A stretch of DNA of 64,000 nt, taken from contig JADRCO010000020.1 in NCBI GenBank assembly GCA_021464525.1, positions 1 through 64,000 on the forward strand, read 5' to 3'. The stretch's first letter is position 1. Each line of letters starts with the position of its first letter. The notes beneath the pieces are model-generated. The model had not been told where the DNA came from and searched no databases. It saw only the letters and a program-made list of their open reading frames with translations. The translations under genes were made by a program, and so were the position numbers. Positions 14,230 through 23,203 of the stretch are shown piece after piece. The stretch is from Rhizophagus sp. LPA8_4_AMF. Its lineage: Eukaryota > Glomeromycota > Glomeromycetes > Glomerales > Glomeraceae.

Positions 14230-14970
14230 GGCTGGAATTATAAAATTTGCCCAGAATTATAAATGAAATCACAATCATATGACAATCATGACATGGATTT
14301 ACTTCTAAGTATCTATCCTGAACCGGGGGGGGGGGTTTAGGTAGACTTCTATATTAAAAGAATCATTACGTGCGTAATAAATACAATTGCACAAAAACCT
14401 GAACCCCTAGTCTATTTTAAGGATGTTTTCATGAGTTATATCCTAGGATGGTTGAGAATACATAATGATCAGCCTTATCATTACGTAGTAATATAGTAGA
14501 ACAATGAGGTATTAAACCCTAAGGAATAGTGTAATTGCATAATGATCAGCCTAACGAGAAGTATTATTAGTATGTTTTATTCAACAGTTTTTTAATGCTA
14601 AAAATATTCTAAACTTACTAAATTATCTTTTAATGACATCTTTATGGTATATAAATAATATGACGCAACTTTTATCTATTTATATGTATTATATAATATT
14701 CTAATTTGAAATTTCAATCTTGCCTTTTCAGAAATTTTTTGGATTTTACGCAAATCTAAGCATTTAATTTAATTCATTGTCCCTAATAGCCCGGAGTCCT
14801 GCTTAATGGCTGATCTATCAAAATAGTATACCCGGATTATTTTACGATTTGTACAAATATATTTATACTTATTATTTAGTTGGATTTAAGTGTAATTATA
14901 TAATTTGTGTAAAACTGTAAGTGGTAGAAATTAAAGAATAATTCTAGTCAAAATTATAATAATTCTGGTC
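14230..14970. repeat. Possible inverted-repeat element sharing ends with the element at 35.7 kb
   Basis: The left side reads GGCTGGAATTATAAAATTTG followed by CCCAGAATTATAAAT. About 700 bp away the right side, read in reverse, gives GACCAGAATTATTATAATTT and then TGACTAGAATTATT. The same double CCAGAATTATAA motif bounds the small element at 35663-35777. Between the arms a 15-bp direct repeat CATAATGATCAGCCT occurs twice, at about 14461 and 14538. It looks like a degenerate MITE-type element; the boundaries are approximate. Confidence 0.4.
14325..14335 (+). repeat. Run of 11 G
   Basis: Eleven consecutive G (preceded by CC) sit inside AT-rich DNA. This is the longest G run seen in the window and lies within the putative inverted-repeat element. 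Homopolymers of this length are mutation-prone, so the exact count may be a sequencing artefact. Confidence 0.8.
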
Positions 14971-15424
14971 ATTTTCATCATTTCTTTGGATTGTAGCATT
15001 TTTATAGTTTTTGTTATATTATATTTTATTGAGATTTATCTTAAAACAAAAATCAGTAATATTTTATTATTAGAAAAAATTTTAATTATAATGGATTCTT
15101 TTTTGGTTTAATTTGTAATTAAATTTAAGTAAAGATTTCTTACAAAAAAAGAAAAATGATTTATTTGGATGAGCGGTTAATTCAATAAATTAGTAAAAAT
15201 GTACCAAGTAGCCTATTAATTTATATGTTATTTACTACTGTTATTTTAGAGGAATTTTATAGGATTTACTTATCTTTAATAATTATGTGTAGTACTGTAC
15301 ATCTCACTTTTAATAAAGATTACTGTAAAAATTTAATTAAATTTTTAGTAACTTTTAGTTACTTTTTTAATTTATATATAAATTTATTGAAAATTACCCC
15401 AAGTTCCATCATAATGCTGGTAAA

Positions 15425-15457
15425 GGCGATGATCGCCCAGGCGATGTTTAACAATAC
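15425..15457. repeat. Relic of the MULE terminal sequence
   Basis: GGCGATGATCGCCCAGGCGA, then TGTTTAACAATAC, matches the outer tip of the MULE right end (GGTGATGTTTAGCAATTCCC and the 15-bp unit next to it), with a few substitutions. No partner end or transposase lies within 1.9 kb to its left. It is best read as a solo, decayed end from another copy of the same family. Confidence 0.6.
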
Positions 15458-16424
15458 TCAAATTTATTTTATATGAAAATATTATAAAATAATAATTTTT
15501 AATTACTAAATATTATACAGTATTAAAATATTTAAATAATAAATAATTAAATATATCATTGCAGGTTTTAAAATCAATTCTAACTAAAATTAATATAATT
15601 TTAGCTAAAAATATATTATTAATAACTTATAAATTATAATTCCATTAATATAAATTATAAAAAAATAAATTTTACTATCATTTAATTATAATAAAATAAA
15701 TCAAATAATATAAAAATTATTAAATTCAATTATTAAATTTATAATATATATATTATTATATATAAGCAAACAATTTTTATTTACTTACAAACATTTCCAT
15801 TTAATTACCAATTTATAAATTTTAAAAAAATAAATATAATGTAAAGAAGTTATCTAGTTTACCACCTGAAGTGGTATTTCCATTCCTATCACGTGATCTA
15901 AAAATAAAATTCAATTGCCTAATTTTTAATAGTTAATTTTCTACTTTTCACATAAAAAAATTTTTTACAAAAATAATTTTTTTAAATGAATATACTATAA
16001 ATTCAATGTTAAACCAAACTTAAGTTATATTAATTAAAATGAATTGTTAATTACTAATAATGAATTTTTATCTTTACAAAAGAAAATTTTAAGAATTTTA
16101 TCTTTCACATTTTTTATGTAATTATTAGTCTATTATAATTTTTCTTATTTTAAAATATATCAAATATTTAGTTTATTGATAAATATTAGTTATTATCTTA
16201 TAATCACAAAAAGCTTTATATTTAATATGAAACTTTAATAACATTTTTATCAAAAAAAGGATTTAAAAGTTGTATTATATTCAATATTATTTTAATTAAC
16301 CATTTATCAGATATATATTATTTTTATAAATTTGATACCAAACAATTTTTATTTTAACAGAACTAGTAATAGCAAATAATACAAATAGATAATTTAATAA
16401 TAATTTTATATAATAATAAAATAA

Positions 16425-17150
16425 AAAACAAGAAAAAATAATATAAAGAAAGTAAAGTAAAATAAAATAAAATAAAAGGAAATAAAGAATGAAAAGGAGT
16501 ATAATAAGAAACAAAAAAAAAGGAGATTATAAAAAATGAAAAAAAGAAGAGAATGGAAAAAATAATAAAACACAAAAAAAAGAAATAGTAATAAAAGATA
16601 CAAAAAAGAAATAGTAATAAAAGATACAAAAAATGATAAAATGGTAAAAAAGATAATAAGTAATAAAAAGATAATGAAAGAAGTGCAAAAGAAATGATAA
16701 AAAACAAAAAAAAAAATGATAAAAAAAAATATAATAAAATGAAAAAATAGTATACAAATAATAAGGACAAAAGATAATGAAAGAAAGTTAAAAAAAAATA
16801 ATAAAGAATGAATAGGTAATGAAAAAAATACAAAGAAATGAAAATTTATAAAAAAAATAATAAAATATAAAAATTTGTAAAAAAGTAAAAAAAATAATAA
16901 GATATGAAAATTTGTAAAAAAAATAATAAGATATAAAATGATAATAAAATAAAAGTAAAAAAAATGATGAAATTTAAAAATATGATGAAAGAAAAAAGAA
17001 GAAATAATAAGAAATAAAAGATAATAAGAAAAATATAAAGATATGAAAAGATAGTAAAAGAAATAAAATAATGATAAAAGAAATATGAAAAAAATGATGA
17101 AAAATAAATATAATAAAAGAAATAATAAAGAATGAAAAGATATTGAAGAT
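16425..17150. repeat. C-depleted, A/G-rich low-complexity block
   Basis: For about 700 bp the + strand is almost all A with G and T and very few C, built from degenerate GATAATAA, GAAAT and AAAAATGAT units. A 26-bp unit (GAAATAGTAATAAAAGATAC plus A-rich tail) is tandemly duplicated near 16581-16632. The long minus-strand frames here (up to 156 codons of F/Y/L/I/S) are composition artefacts, not genes. Confidence 0.7.
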
Positions 17151-17391
17151 AGAAATTAAGTGGTATAAATTTTATTAAAATTTGATTATTAATTTAATAA
17201 GGTTTTATATATTTTTTTTTAAAGATTATCCTTATTAGAAGTGATATTTTAATTATAATAAAGTTTATATACAAGTTAAGGTTTTATAAGAATTTAAATA
17301 TTTTTAATATAACTTATATTAAAATTTGCATAGAGTTTATGTATTAATTTCAGTTAAAATTGCATATTACAAAATATTTTTAAAATTTTAT

Positions 17392-17400
17392 TATTTTATA
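17392..17400. repeat. Left 9-bp target-site duplication of MULE
   Basis: TATTTTATA lies directly outside the left terminal repeat and is identical to the sequence directly outside the right one. Confidence 0.9.
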
Positions 17401-17631
17401 GGGAATTGCTAAACATCACCTGGGTGATTATCGCCTGGATTTTTTTTTTCAAATATGTCATATTATTTATAATATATAAATATATCTATTGTTCATTAAC
17501 AATTATTAGATTTGTTCAGCTAGTTCAGTGATTAGAACACTAGATAATTTTTTTTATCTTAGAAATGCAGGTTCGATTCCTGCACTGGACCTTTAATTTT
17601 TTCAATTTTTTCATCATTTTGGAGTCGCGAA
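17401..17631 (+). repeat. Left terminal inverted repeat of MULE
   Basis: This 231-bp arm pairs with 21192-21436 up to GAGTCGCGAA. The outer tip contains one copy of a 15-bp unit (GTGATTATCGCCTGG); the inner part contains the tRNA-like sequence. By eye there are 16 substitutions between the arms, all transitions, besides one G/CA difference near the T10 run and one missing 15-bp unit. Confidence 0.9.
17514..17590 (+). other. tRNA-like sequence in left MULE arm
   Basis: This 77-nt stretch folds like a tRNA: acceptor GTTCAG with CTGGAC (6 bp, one T-G pair), D stem GTTC/GAAC around AGTGATTA, and T arm GCAGG-TTCGATT-CCTGC (perfect 5 bp). GGTTCGATTCC at 17570-17580 fits the Pol III B-box consensus exactly; TAGTTCAGTGATTAGA fits the A box loosely. 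The anticodon region is not canonical: it is a hairpin of AGATAA/TTATCT around a T6 loop, and its T8 run would act as a Pol III terminator. It is therefore a tRNA-derived relic or mimic, not a working tRNA gene. Confidence 0.7.
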
Positions 17632-17921
17632 ATTAAAATTGCGATTGTTAAGAAAAGTTCGCGAGAATTTTTCTTAACACTGCTTAATTTTTAAAGTTTA
17701 AAAGCAGATTAGTAAATTGAAATTGCGATGATTGAACTTTGAACGTGGTGCATGTAGGTAGTCCTTAAACAGCATACAGCGTGCATTCATTTAATAAATT
17801 GTGATGCATTTAATTACACGTTAATCATAAATGCAAATTTTGTTTTCAAAATCCTTTATTAAAAATTAAAATAAGTATTAACATCCTATTTCAGATCGAG
17901 TAATCACAATTCTATTCTAAA

Positions 17922-20520
17922 CTAATTATTTTTAGATTTCTTTAAATTCTTTTTATGTTCGCACCTATGTGTATTATGTCCACTGTCTTTATAGTGACTG
18001 CATACATACTTCGATCGATATGTACTAGCAGTTCCGCTTGACTTTGGATTTGGATTTCTTTCTAATGCATTCTTCATGTGCTTTCTTGGCATACCTTTCA
18101 TATGCGTTTCGTGAGGATTATTGATTTCTGGCAAATTTTCTTTGCTGATCTTAAAATGTTTCTTCTCTCTTATCCATCTTTGCAATATTTCATTTAATTC
18201 ATCTTCACAGCCTATTTCAAGAGATAGTCCAATTGCTTTTTTTGCGTAGCTGAAATCTTGATTATATTTGGCTTGATGAGATAGATTTTGCCTATCAGTT
18301 TCTGAAAATGCTTGTGTATGACGAATTTCATGTAATAGGTTAAATCCAGCCTAATTTGATGTTCATGCATGGATTTGTTTTTTTTGCTGCAAAGTGTAAT
18401 TGCAGGCTCTTTTTGAAAATCGGGAAACTTTTCATTGTACCATTAATCTGGGATGAGTCCGATATGAAACATAGCTTTATCCAAAGCAAGCATCACTGAA
18501 AAGAAATGATGATAAACTAATCCTTTTGTTACAAGCCACATGCATGTACATAAGTGATTAGCATTATCACATATTACCATGAAATGCTCTTTATTTTGCT
18601 CAATTATTATTACACGCTAAACCTCATGAATGCTAGCATTATTAAGGTATATAATCAGGGCATGTAAGTTGGATACTGATGATTCATAGTCGTCTTCAGG
18701 AAAATTTAACTTTTTGGATTGTTCTTCATCATCATCTAGTTCATCATCACCGGATTGTTCATCATCAGCTTGTTCATCATCAGCTTGTTCTTTATCATTG
18801 GATTGTTCATCATTATCTTACTCTTTATCAACTTATTCTTCATCATCAGATTGTTTATAATCTTCATCATCAGACTGTTATTCTTCGCCATCATCATCTT
18901 ATCCTTCAATCTAGATGAAATTCATTGAATAAAGATGTTGCATGATTTGCAAGTAAATGCTAATGGTATGATTTATACCTCATTTTCGAGCAAATTCTTC
19001 CAATTCTCTACTTTATTTACACGATAAAGTAAACTTTTATTCATTTGACTGTGCTGCATCTTTAAAACACGAGGAGTAAGAAATTTTTTGATGATAGTAT
19101 CAATTCTTTTGAAGTACCTTTCTACAACGTTCGGCAAACCCACTGTGAAATTTTGACTTGATTGTTCATGCTGTTTGAATTGTTCTTCTTTGTTAAGAAG
19201 TAACTGGATATGTGTATTCAATTCGAACAATGTTGCTGAACTTTTGACCGATCATTTGATTAGCGAATTATATCTCTCAACACGTTAAATAGACTGGATT
19301 CCCGCATTGAATGATCAATTGGTATGGCATAATGCCTGGTTACAACTTGCTCAAGTGCATGCTTTAGGTATTTTCTTGCTGCTGGATAGCCAGCAAGAAG
19401 TTTATGCCATCATTTTTGAAATTCACTCTCTGTGAAGGAATTCTGGTATTCATTCTATGCTTTCACAAAATTATTGTAATTTTTAAGAAGCCGACCTCTT
19501 AGATTTTTGTCAAGGTTTTTACGTAGATACCAGATACAATAATTATGCTTTGTTGATGGCAGCATTTCATGAATAGCTAAAACTATCACAAGGTCTGCAT
19601 CAGTGAATAAAACATTTAGCGCAAGATTGTCTGTGACGGACAGCAAATATTCTAGAATCCACTGATAGGTTTCTTTGGTTTCGTCTGATATAACAGCAGT
19701 TGCAACCATACGTGAACGTGCATGATTATCCATTATGATTGTAAGGGATAGATACATGCGATATTTGTTTATTTGTGATGTGTTATTATTGATTGCAACA
19801 TCATAAAACCTTCGCCAAAGTTCTATCTGCGATGGTTTCATCCAGAAAAGATCTGTAAGATGGCTGTCTTTACCCTTCAATTTTGCTTTGACAAACCACC
19901 CATATTTCTCACGTTATAATTTCATTAATCTTTTAAATGTTTTGGCAGCATCTGTTTTCAATTTTTTCTGACCGTTCTGAAAGTAACAAATTGCATTATA
20001 TATGTTCTTTGAGTGTATTACTGTTTTAGGGAAACATTTTTAAAGTATGCAAATAATCAGACCTGCTTCACAGCCAACATTTACAAGAAATTTGATCTCT
20101 TCAAGCATTTTTGGACTGAAATGATGATTTGATACAAAATTTTCCTTTTCAGCGAGAAAATGGTTATGTTCGTTGCATAATAAGGTAATATATACGAGAC
20201 TATCAATGAGCCGAAGGTTAATTTTCTAGGGACAATTCAATTTTACACTTTTACGCTCACAGATATCTTTTGTGTCAACTCTCTTTTGTACATGATATAC
20301 TCCTGAAAACTTGCAACTAAAGGTATGACGTACAATCTCGCCTTCTTTGTTTTTCTCAAGCCGAGTCTTCTTCACTTCAAAGCCAGTATTTTTTGCACAG
20401 CTTTCAACTCGTTTTTCAGCAGAATCCCAGTTCTCAAACACGTCTCCTACCTTAAGGTCAAATACCGGCTATTCTTTTTCGCTAGACATACTTTCAGATT
20501 CATATTCATCTTGTAGTTCG
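17922..20520 (-). pseudogene. Decayed MULE transposase (FAR1 domain, transposase core, CCHC knuckle)
   Basis: Read on the minus strand: a FAR1-like DNA-binding segment near 20460-20226 (VFENWDSAEKRVE, FEVKKTRLEKN, HTFSCKFSG, then NCP); the transposase core near 19880-19455 (IIMDNHARSRMVATAV, WILEYLLSVTDN, VLFTDADLVIVLAIHEMLP, HNYCIWYLRKNLDKNL); an acidic repeat near 18900-18680; and CSHYKDSGHNTHRCEH at the C terminus. Stops interrupt the frame at several points, including two where a conserved Trp is expected (after NCP, and after NNFVKA) and one before REKYGWF. These fit TGG-to-TAG and CAA-to-TAA, that is, C-to-T or G-to-A decay. The family is recognised from the MULE/FAR1 core and backed by the element's ends. 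Confidence 0.85.
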
Positions 20521-20610
20521 TTAACGTCATCTATCTCTTCATCTGCTAGGGAGTATACCTCAAAAAGATGGCGCTTACCGTATTTTGCAGGTCACAGTAC
20601 CTCCCCTATG

Positions 20611-20973
20611 CACAGTACCCTATAAAAAAGAACTCTAATTTTCTATCGATTTTATTATTTAAAATAGTTTAATAAATACCTAGGTATTATGCATTATAAT
20701 ACCCAATTATTATATGGGTTGTTTGCTAGGAAAATGACCTTCTGAGGACTTTTTAATAAAAATTGAGATTTTCATTATTCTTCATTTTTCAAAACAAATA
20801 GACTAAAATGAGATTAACTTTAAAATTAAGTTAAAAAATTCTCAGAAGGTCATTTTCCTAGCAAAGAACCCATATAAGTTTTATACATTATCTATTAATA
20901 ATAAAAACTCACGCAATAGTGGGGGGTATAAGGTCAAAACCTCTGAAATCTGTATTATACTCAGGGTACTGTG
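20611..20973. repeat. Outer inverted repeat CACAGTACCCT around the nested MITE
   Basis: CACAGTACCC at 20611-20620 is mirrored by GGGTACTGTG at 20964-20973; a further CACAGTACC lies at 20593. The pair encloses the 168-bp MITE, suggesting a second inverted-repeat element inserted into the MULE and then itself invaded. The arms are short (about 11 bp), so this is tentative. Confidence 0.4.
20710..20877. mobile_element. 168-bp MITE nested in the MULE
   Basis: The left arm (TTATATGGGTTGTTTGCTAG, then GAAAATGACCTTCTGAG) is matched in reverse at the right end (CTCAGAAGGTCATTTTCC, then TAGCAAAGAACCCATATAA) with very few mismatches over about 45 bp. There is no coding capacity. A short TIR-bounded element in AT-rich surroundings fits a MITE; no target duplication can be set apart from the palindromic ends. 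Confidence 0.75.
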
Positions 20974-21191
20974 GCCCCCGTTATATGGTATTATGTACAT
21001 TATCCATTGGTATTACTCTGTGCTCTGTGATAAAGAAAACTGAAGTGATTAGAAGGAAATTTGTTTTCTCTTACCGATTTTAGCATTAACAGTTAATGCT
21101 GTATGGCTGTATGCTGTGTAATACGTGATATATTATATGAAAATTTGAAATTACAACGCGTTTTTGTGTTATTGCCTTTAATTCACGTGAC

Positions 21192-21436
21192 TTCACGACT
21201 CTAAAATGATGAAAAAATTGAAAAAATTAAAGGCTTAGTGCAGGAATTGAATCTGCATTTCTAAGATAAAAAAAATTATCTAGCGTTTTAACTACTGAAC
21301 TAACTGAGCAAATCTAATAATTGTTAACGAACAATAGATATATTTATATATTATAAATAATGTGACATATTCAAAAAAAAAATCCAGGCGATGATCACCT
21401 AGGCGACAATCACCCAGGTGATGTTTAGCAATTCCC
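21192..21436 (-). repeat. Right terminal inverted repeat of MULE
   Basis: This 245-bp arm is longer than the left one because the 15-bp tip unit GTGATYRTCGCCTRG is present twice. It carries the second tRNA-like copy, with changes in the B box. Confidence 0.9.
21233..21309 (-). other. tRNA-like sequence in right MULE arm
   Basis: This is the mirror copy of the tRNA-like element, also 77 nt. The acceptor is GCTCAG with CTAAGC (5 of 6 pairs). The second pair is C-G here and T-A in the left arm, a compensatory change. The T stem is intact except for a G-to-A change next to the loop, and the B box reads GATTCAATTCC, two changes from consensus. The D stem has lost one pair. Confidence 0.65.
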
Positions 21437-21445
21437 TATTTTATA
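21437..21445. repeat. Right 9-bp target-site duplication of MULE
   Basis: TATTTTATA directly follows the right terminal repeat, a perfect copy of 17392-17400. A perfect match suggests a fairly recent insertion, although AT-rich duplications can look perfect by chance. Confidence 0.9.
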
Positions 21446-23203
21446 TACTCCTGTTTTTAATAAATCTACTAATTTTATATTATTTATCATAAATGTTAAA
21501 TAACTATACAGTTAGACCTACTTATAATTACTATTTTTAGAAAGCATTTAAAACTATATTCAATTACATAATTTAACATAATATAAATTAATAAGTTATT
21601 TTTAAACTAAAATTAATATAAATTTAAAAATCAAAGTATTGGAATACTATAATAATTATTACCTTTAAAATATGATACATTAATGGTTTATCTATAATAA
21701 TTATTATTTGTTAAAAGGAAAAAAGAACTGAGATAAAGCTCAAGATTCTACCAATTAGATTTTTCAGGCTAAAAATTTTTTCTTTTTATATCATAGAATT
21801 TTTAATATAGTTTTTTTATACTTTGTTAATTTTTTTTTTTTTTAGTTTATTTTATACTCTACATATTTTTGAATTTGAAAGATGTTTCATTTTAGTTTTA
21901 TTTTATTTTTCTTGTTTAGTTAAAGCTAATTTTTTCTATTAATATTCTGTTTAGGAGATATAAAGGTCTTTTTTTTATTTAATGCTAATAACATGATTTG
22001 TAATACTAATGAAACCTTTTAGATATGATTTACTCTATTTCTTATATGTAATACATGACAGTGAAAGAAAGGAGACCAAGTGACCAACATTAAAAAGAAG
22101 ATTAGAGGATTTCTTATATTGTTGGCAATGGTAAGCCCTAACAGGAAATATAACTTCAGATACCAATTGATGATGAACTCTTGTGAATTCATAGTATGTA
22201 GCAGAATTTCTTATCCTTATACTTACCTTGGTGTCAAAAATATTGTTTTTCTGTAATGTAACAGGTTACAGGACACCTTTTATAAACCATAAACATAGGG
22301 CAGATTAGACTAAGATTTGCTTACTATTATATAAACCTACCTATACAGGAAAACATTCTACTAACAATGCATATATGGGATTTCTTTGATGGTATTAGAT
22401 TTATCAATATTATTAGTTTTTTAGATTAGCTGGCATTTTTATATGTACCTATTTAATTTTTTACTTGTAATAAAAATCTAATATGCATTGCAGTAAAAAA
22501 AAAAAAAATTTAGCAAAAAATTTGTTAGAAATAATAGATATGAAAATTGGATAGCATATGCAAATGCATATGGGAGTTCATTCTGGGGTTTTGATGCTTC
22601 TTGTCAGGATATTGTTAGGATAGTGGTACCCAGTCAGCGGAGGTTAGTAATCTTATATCATTTCCTGTATTCAGTATGATATAATTATTGCTTTTATGTA
22701 AGTGCGCAAGATTGCACTGCTTAAAAATAAAAAAAAAAAAAAAAAAAACTTTGTATTTATTTTTTTTTTTTTTTTTTTTGTTTGAGGTATAATACAAAAA
22801 TCTGAGTATTTTGTAAAATATATGCAACAAAGTATAAATGAAATCAATAATGATAATGACTATTATTTCTTTGATATAAAGAAAGAAAGGCCAACATTAA
22901 TAAGAATACAAAAAAATAAATAGATATCCACTGGTGCTCAAAATAATGAATAAACTTTGTACTAATTATATATTCCATAGATTGGCACTTTTTAAGTTAT
23001 CATCTCTTTTTTAATATAAAATCATTCATCTTGATATGAGTTTAAGGTTCACACACTAATTACTCTACCGTGCAATACTCAACATTTTTCCTCTCCAAAA
23101 TCAACTTCTATCTTATTCAATTTAATGTACTGAATAAATCTGGTATAAATTAAGAAAATAATTGTCCAAAACAATTTAATAATTTATTATAAGTACTCGA
23201 TTT
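21446..23203. other. Gene-free region between MULE and WIP
   Basis: About 1.76 kb of AT-rich DNA. It includes the near-palindrome GCATATGCAAATGCATATG at 22554-22572 and long A and T runs near 22730-22780. No supported ORF is seen. Two mixed-composition stretches (about 22060-22300 and 22560-22700) have no readable conserved protein. The right end should contain the WIP 3' UTR. Confidence 0.45.

Larger units (their letters stand above)
12935..17391. other. 4.4-kb gene-free region between flippase and MULE
   Basis: The first 600 bp upstream of the flippase are of mixed composition (including an AAGATGGCGCGAG stretch near 13044) and probably hold its promoter. Further on there is a G11 run, an inverted-repeat relic, a MULE-tip relic and a C-poor block, each listed separately. 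The remaining ORFs are short, low-complexity and unconvincing. Confidence 0.5.
17401..21436 (-). mobile_element. Mutator-like DNA transposon (MULE, FAR1-type), complete ends, decayed
   Basis: This 4036-bp element starts GGGAATTGCTAAACATCACC and ends with the reverse complement. It is flanked by a perfect 9-bp target duplication TATTTTATA; nine-base duplications are the hallmark of Mutator-like elements. The terminal inverted repeats are about 231 and 245 bp. The minus strand encodes, in order, a FAR1-like domain, a MULE transposase core with DDE-type segments and a C-terminal CCHC-like knuckle. The coding region is broken by several in-frame stops, so this copy should not make its own transposase. 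Ends and duplication are intact, so trans-mobilisation by an active relative is conceivable. A smaller inverted-repeat element sits inside it at about 20.6-21.0 kb. Confidence 0.93.

Noticed and set aside
16296-16833. Long minus-strand frames rich in F, Y, L, I (up to 156 codons)
   Set aside because: They are the complement of a C-poor A/G-rich repeat block; low complexity, overlapping each other in different frames, no domain or splice context.
17514-17590. A functional tRNA gene
   Set aside because: The anticodon loop is not seven bases, and a T8 run in the middle would end Pol III transcription; it also lies in a transposon arm with a diverged mirror copy.
18679-18918. Plus-strand 79-codon frame of H, L, V repeats
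   Set aside because: It is the antisense of an acidic D/E-rich repeat in the MULE transposase region.
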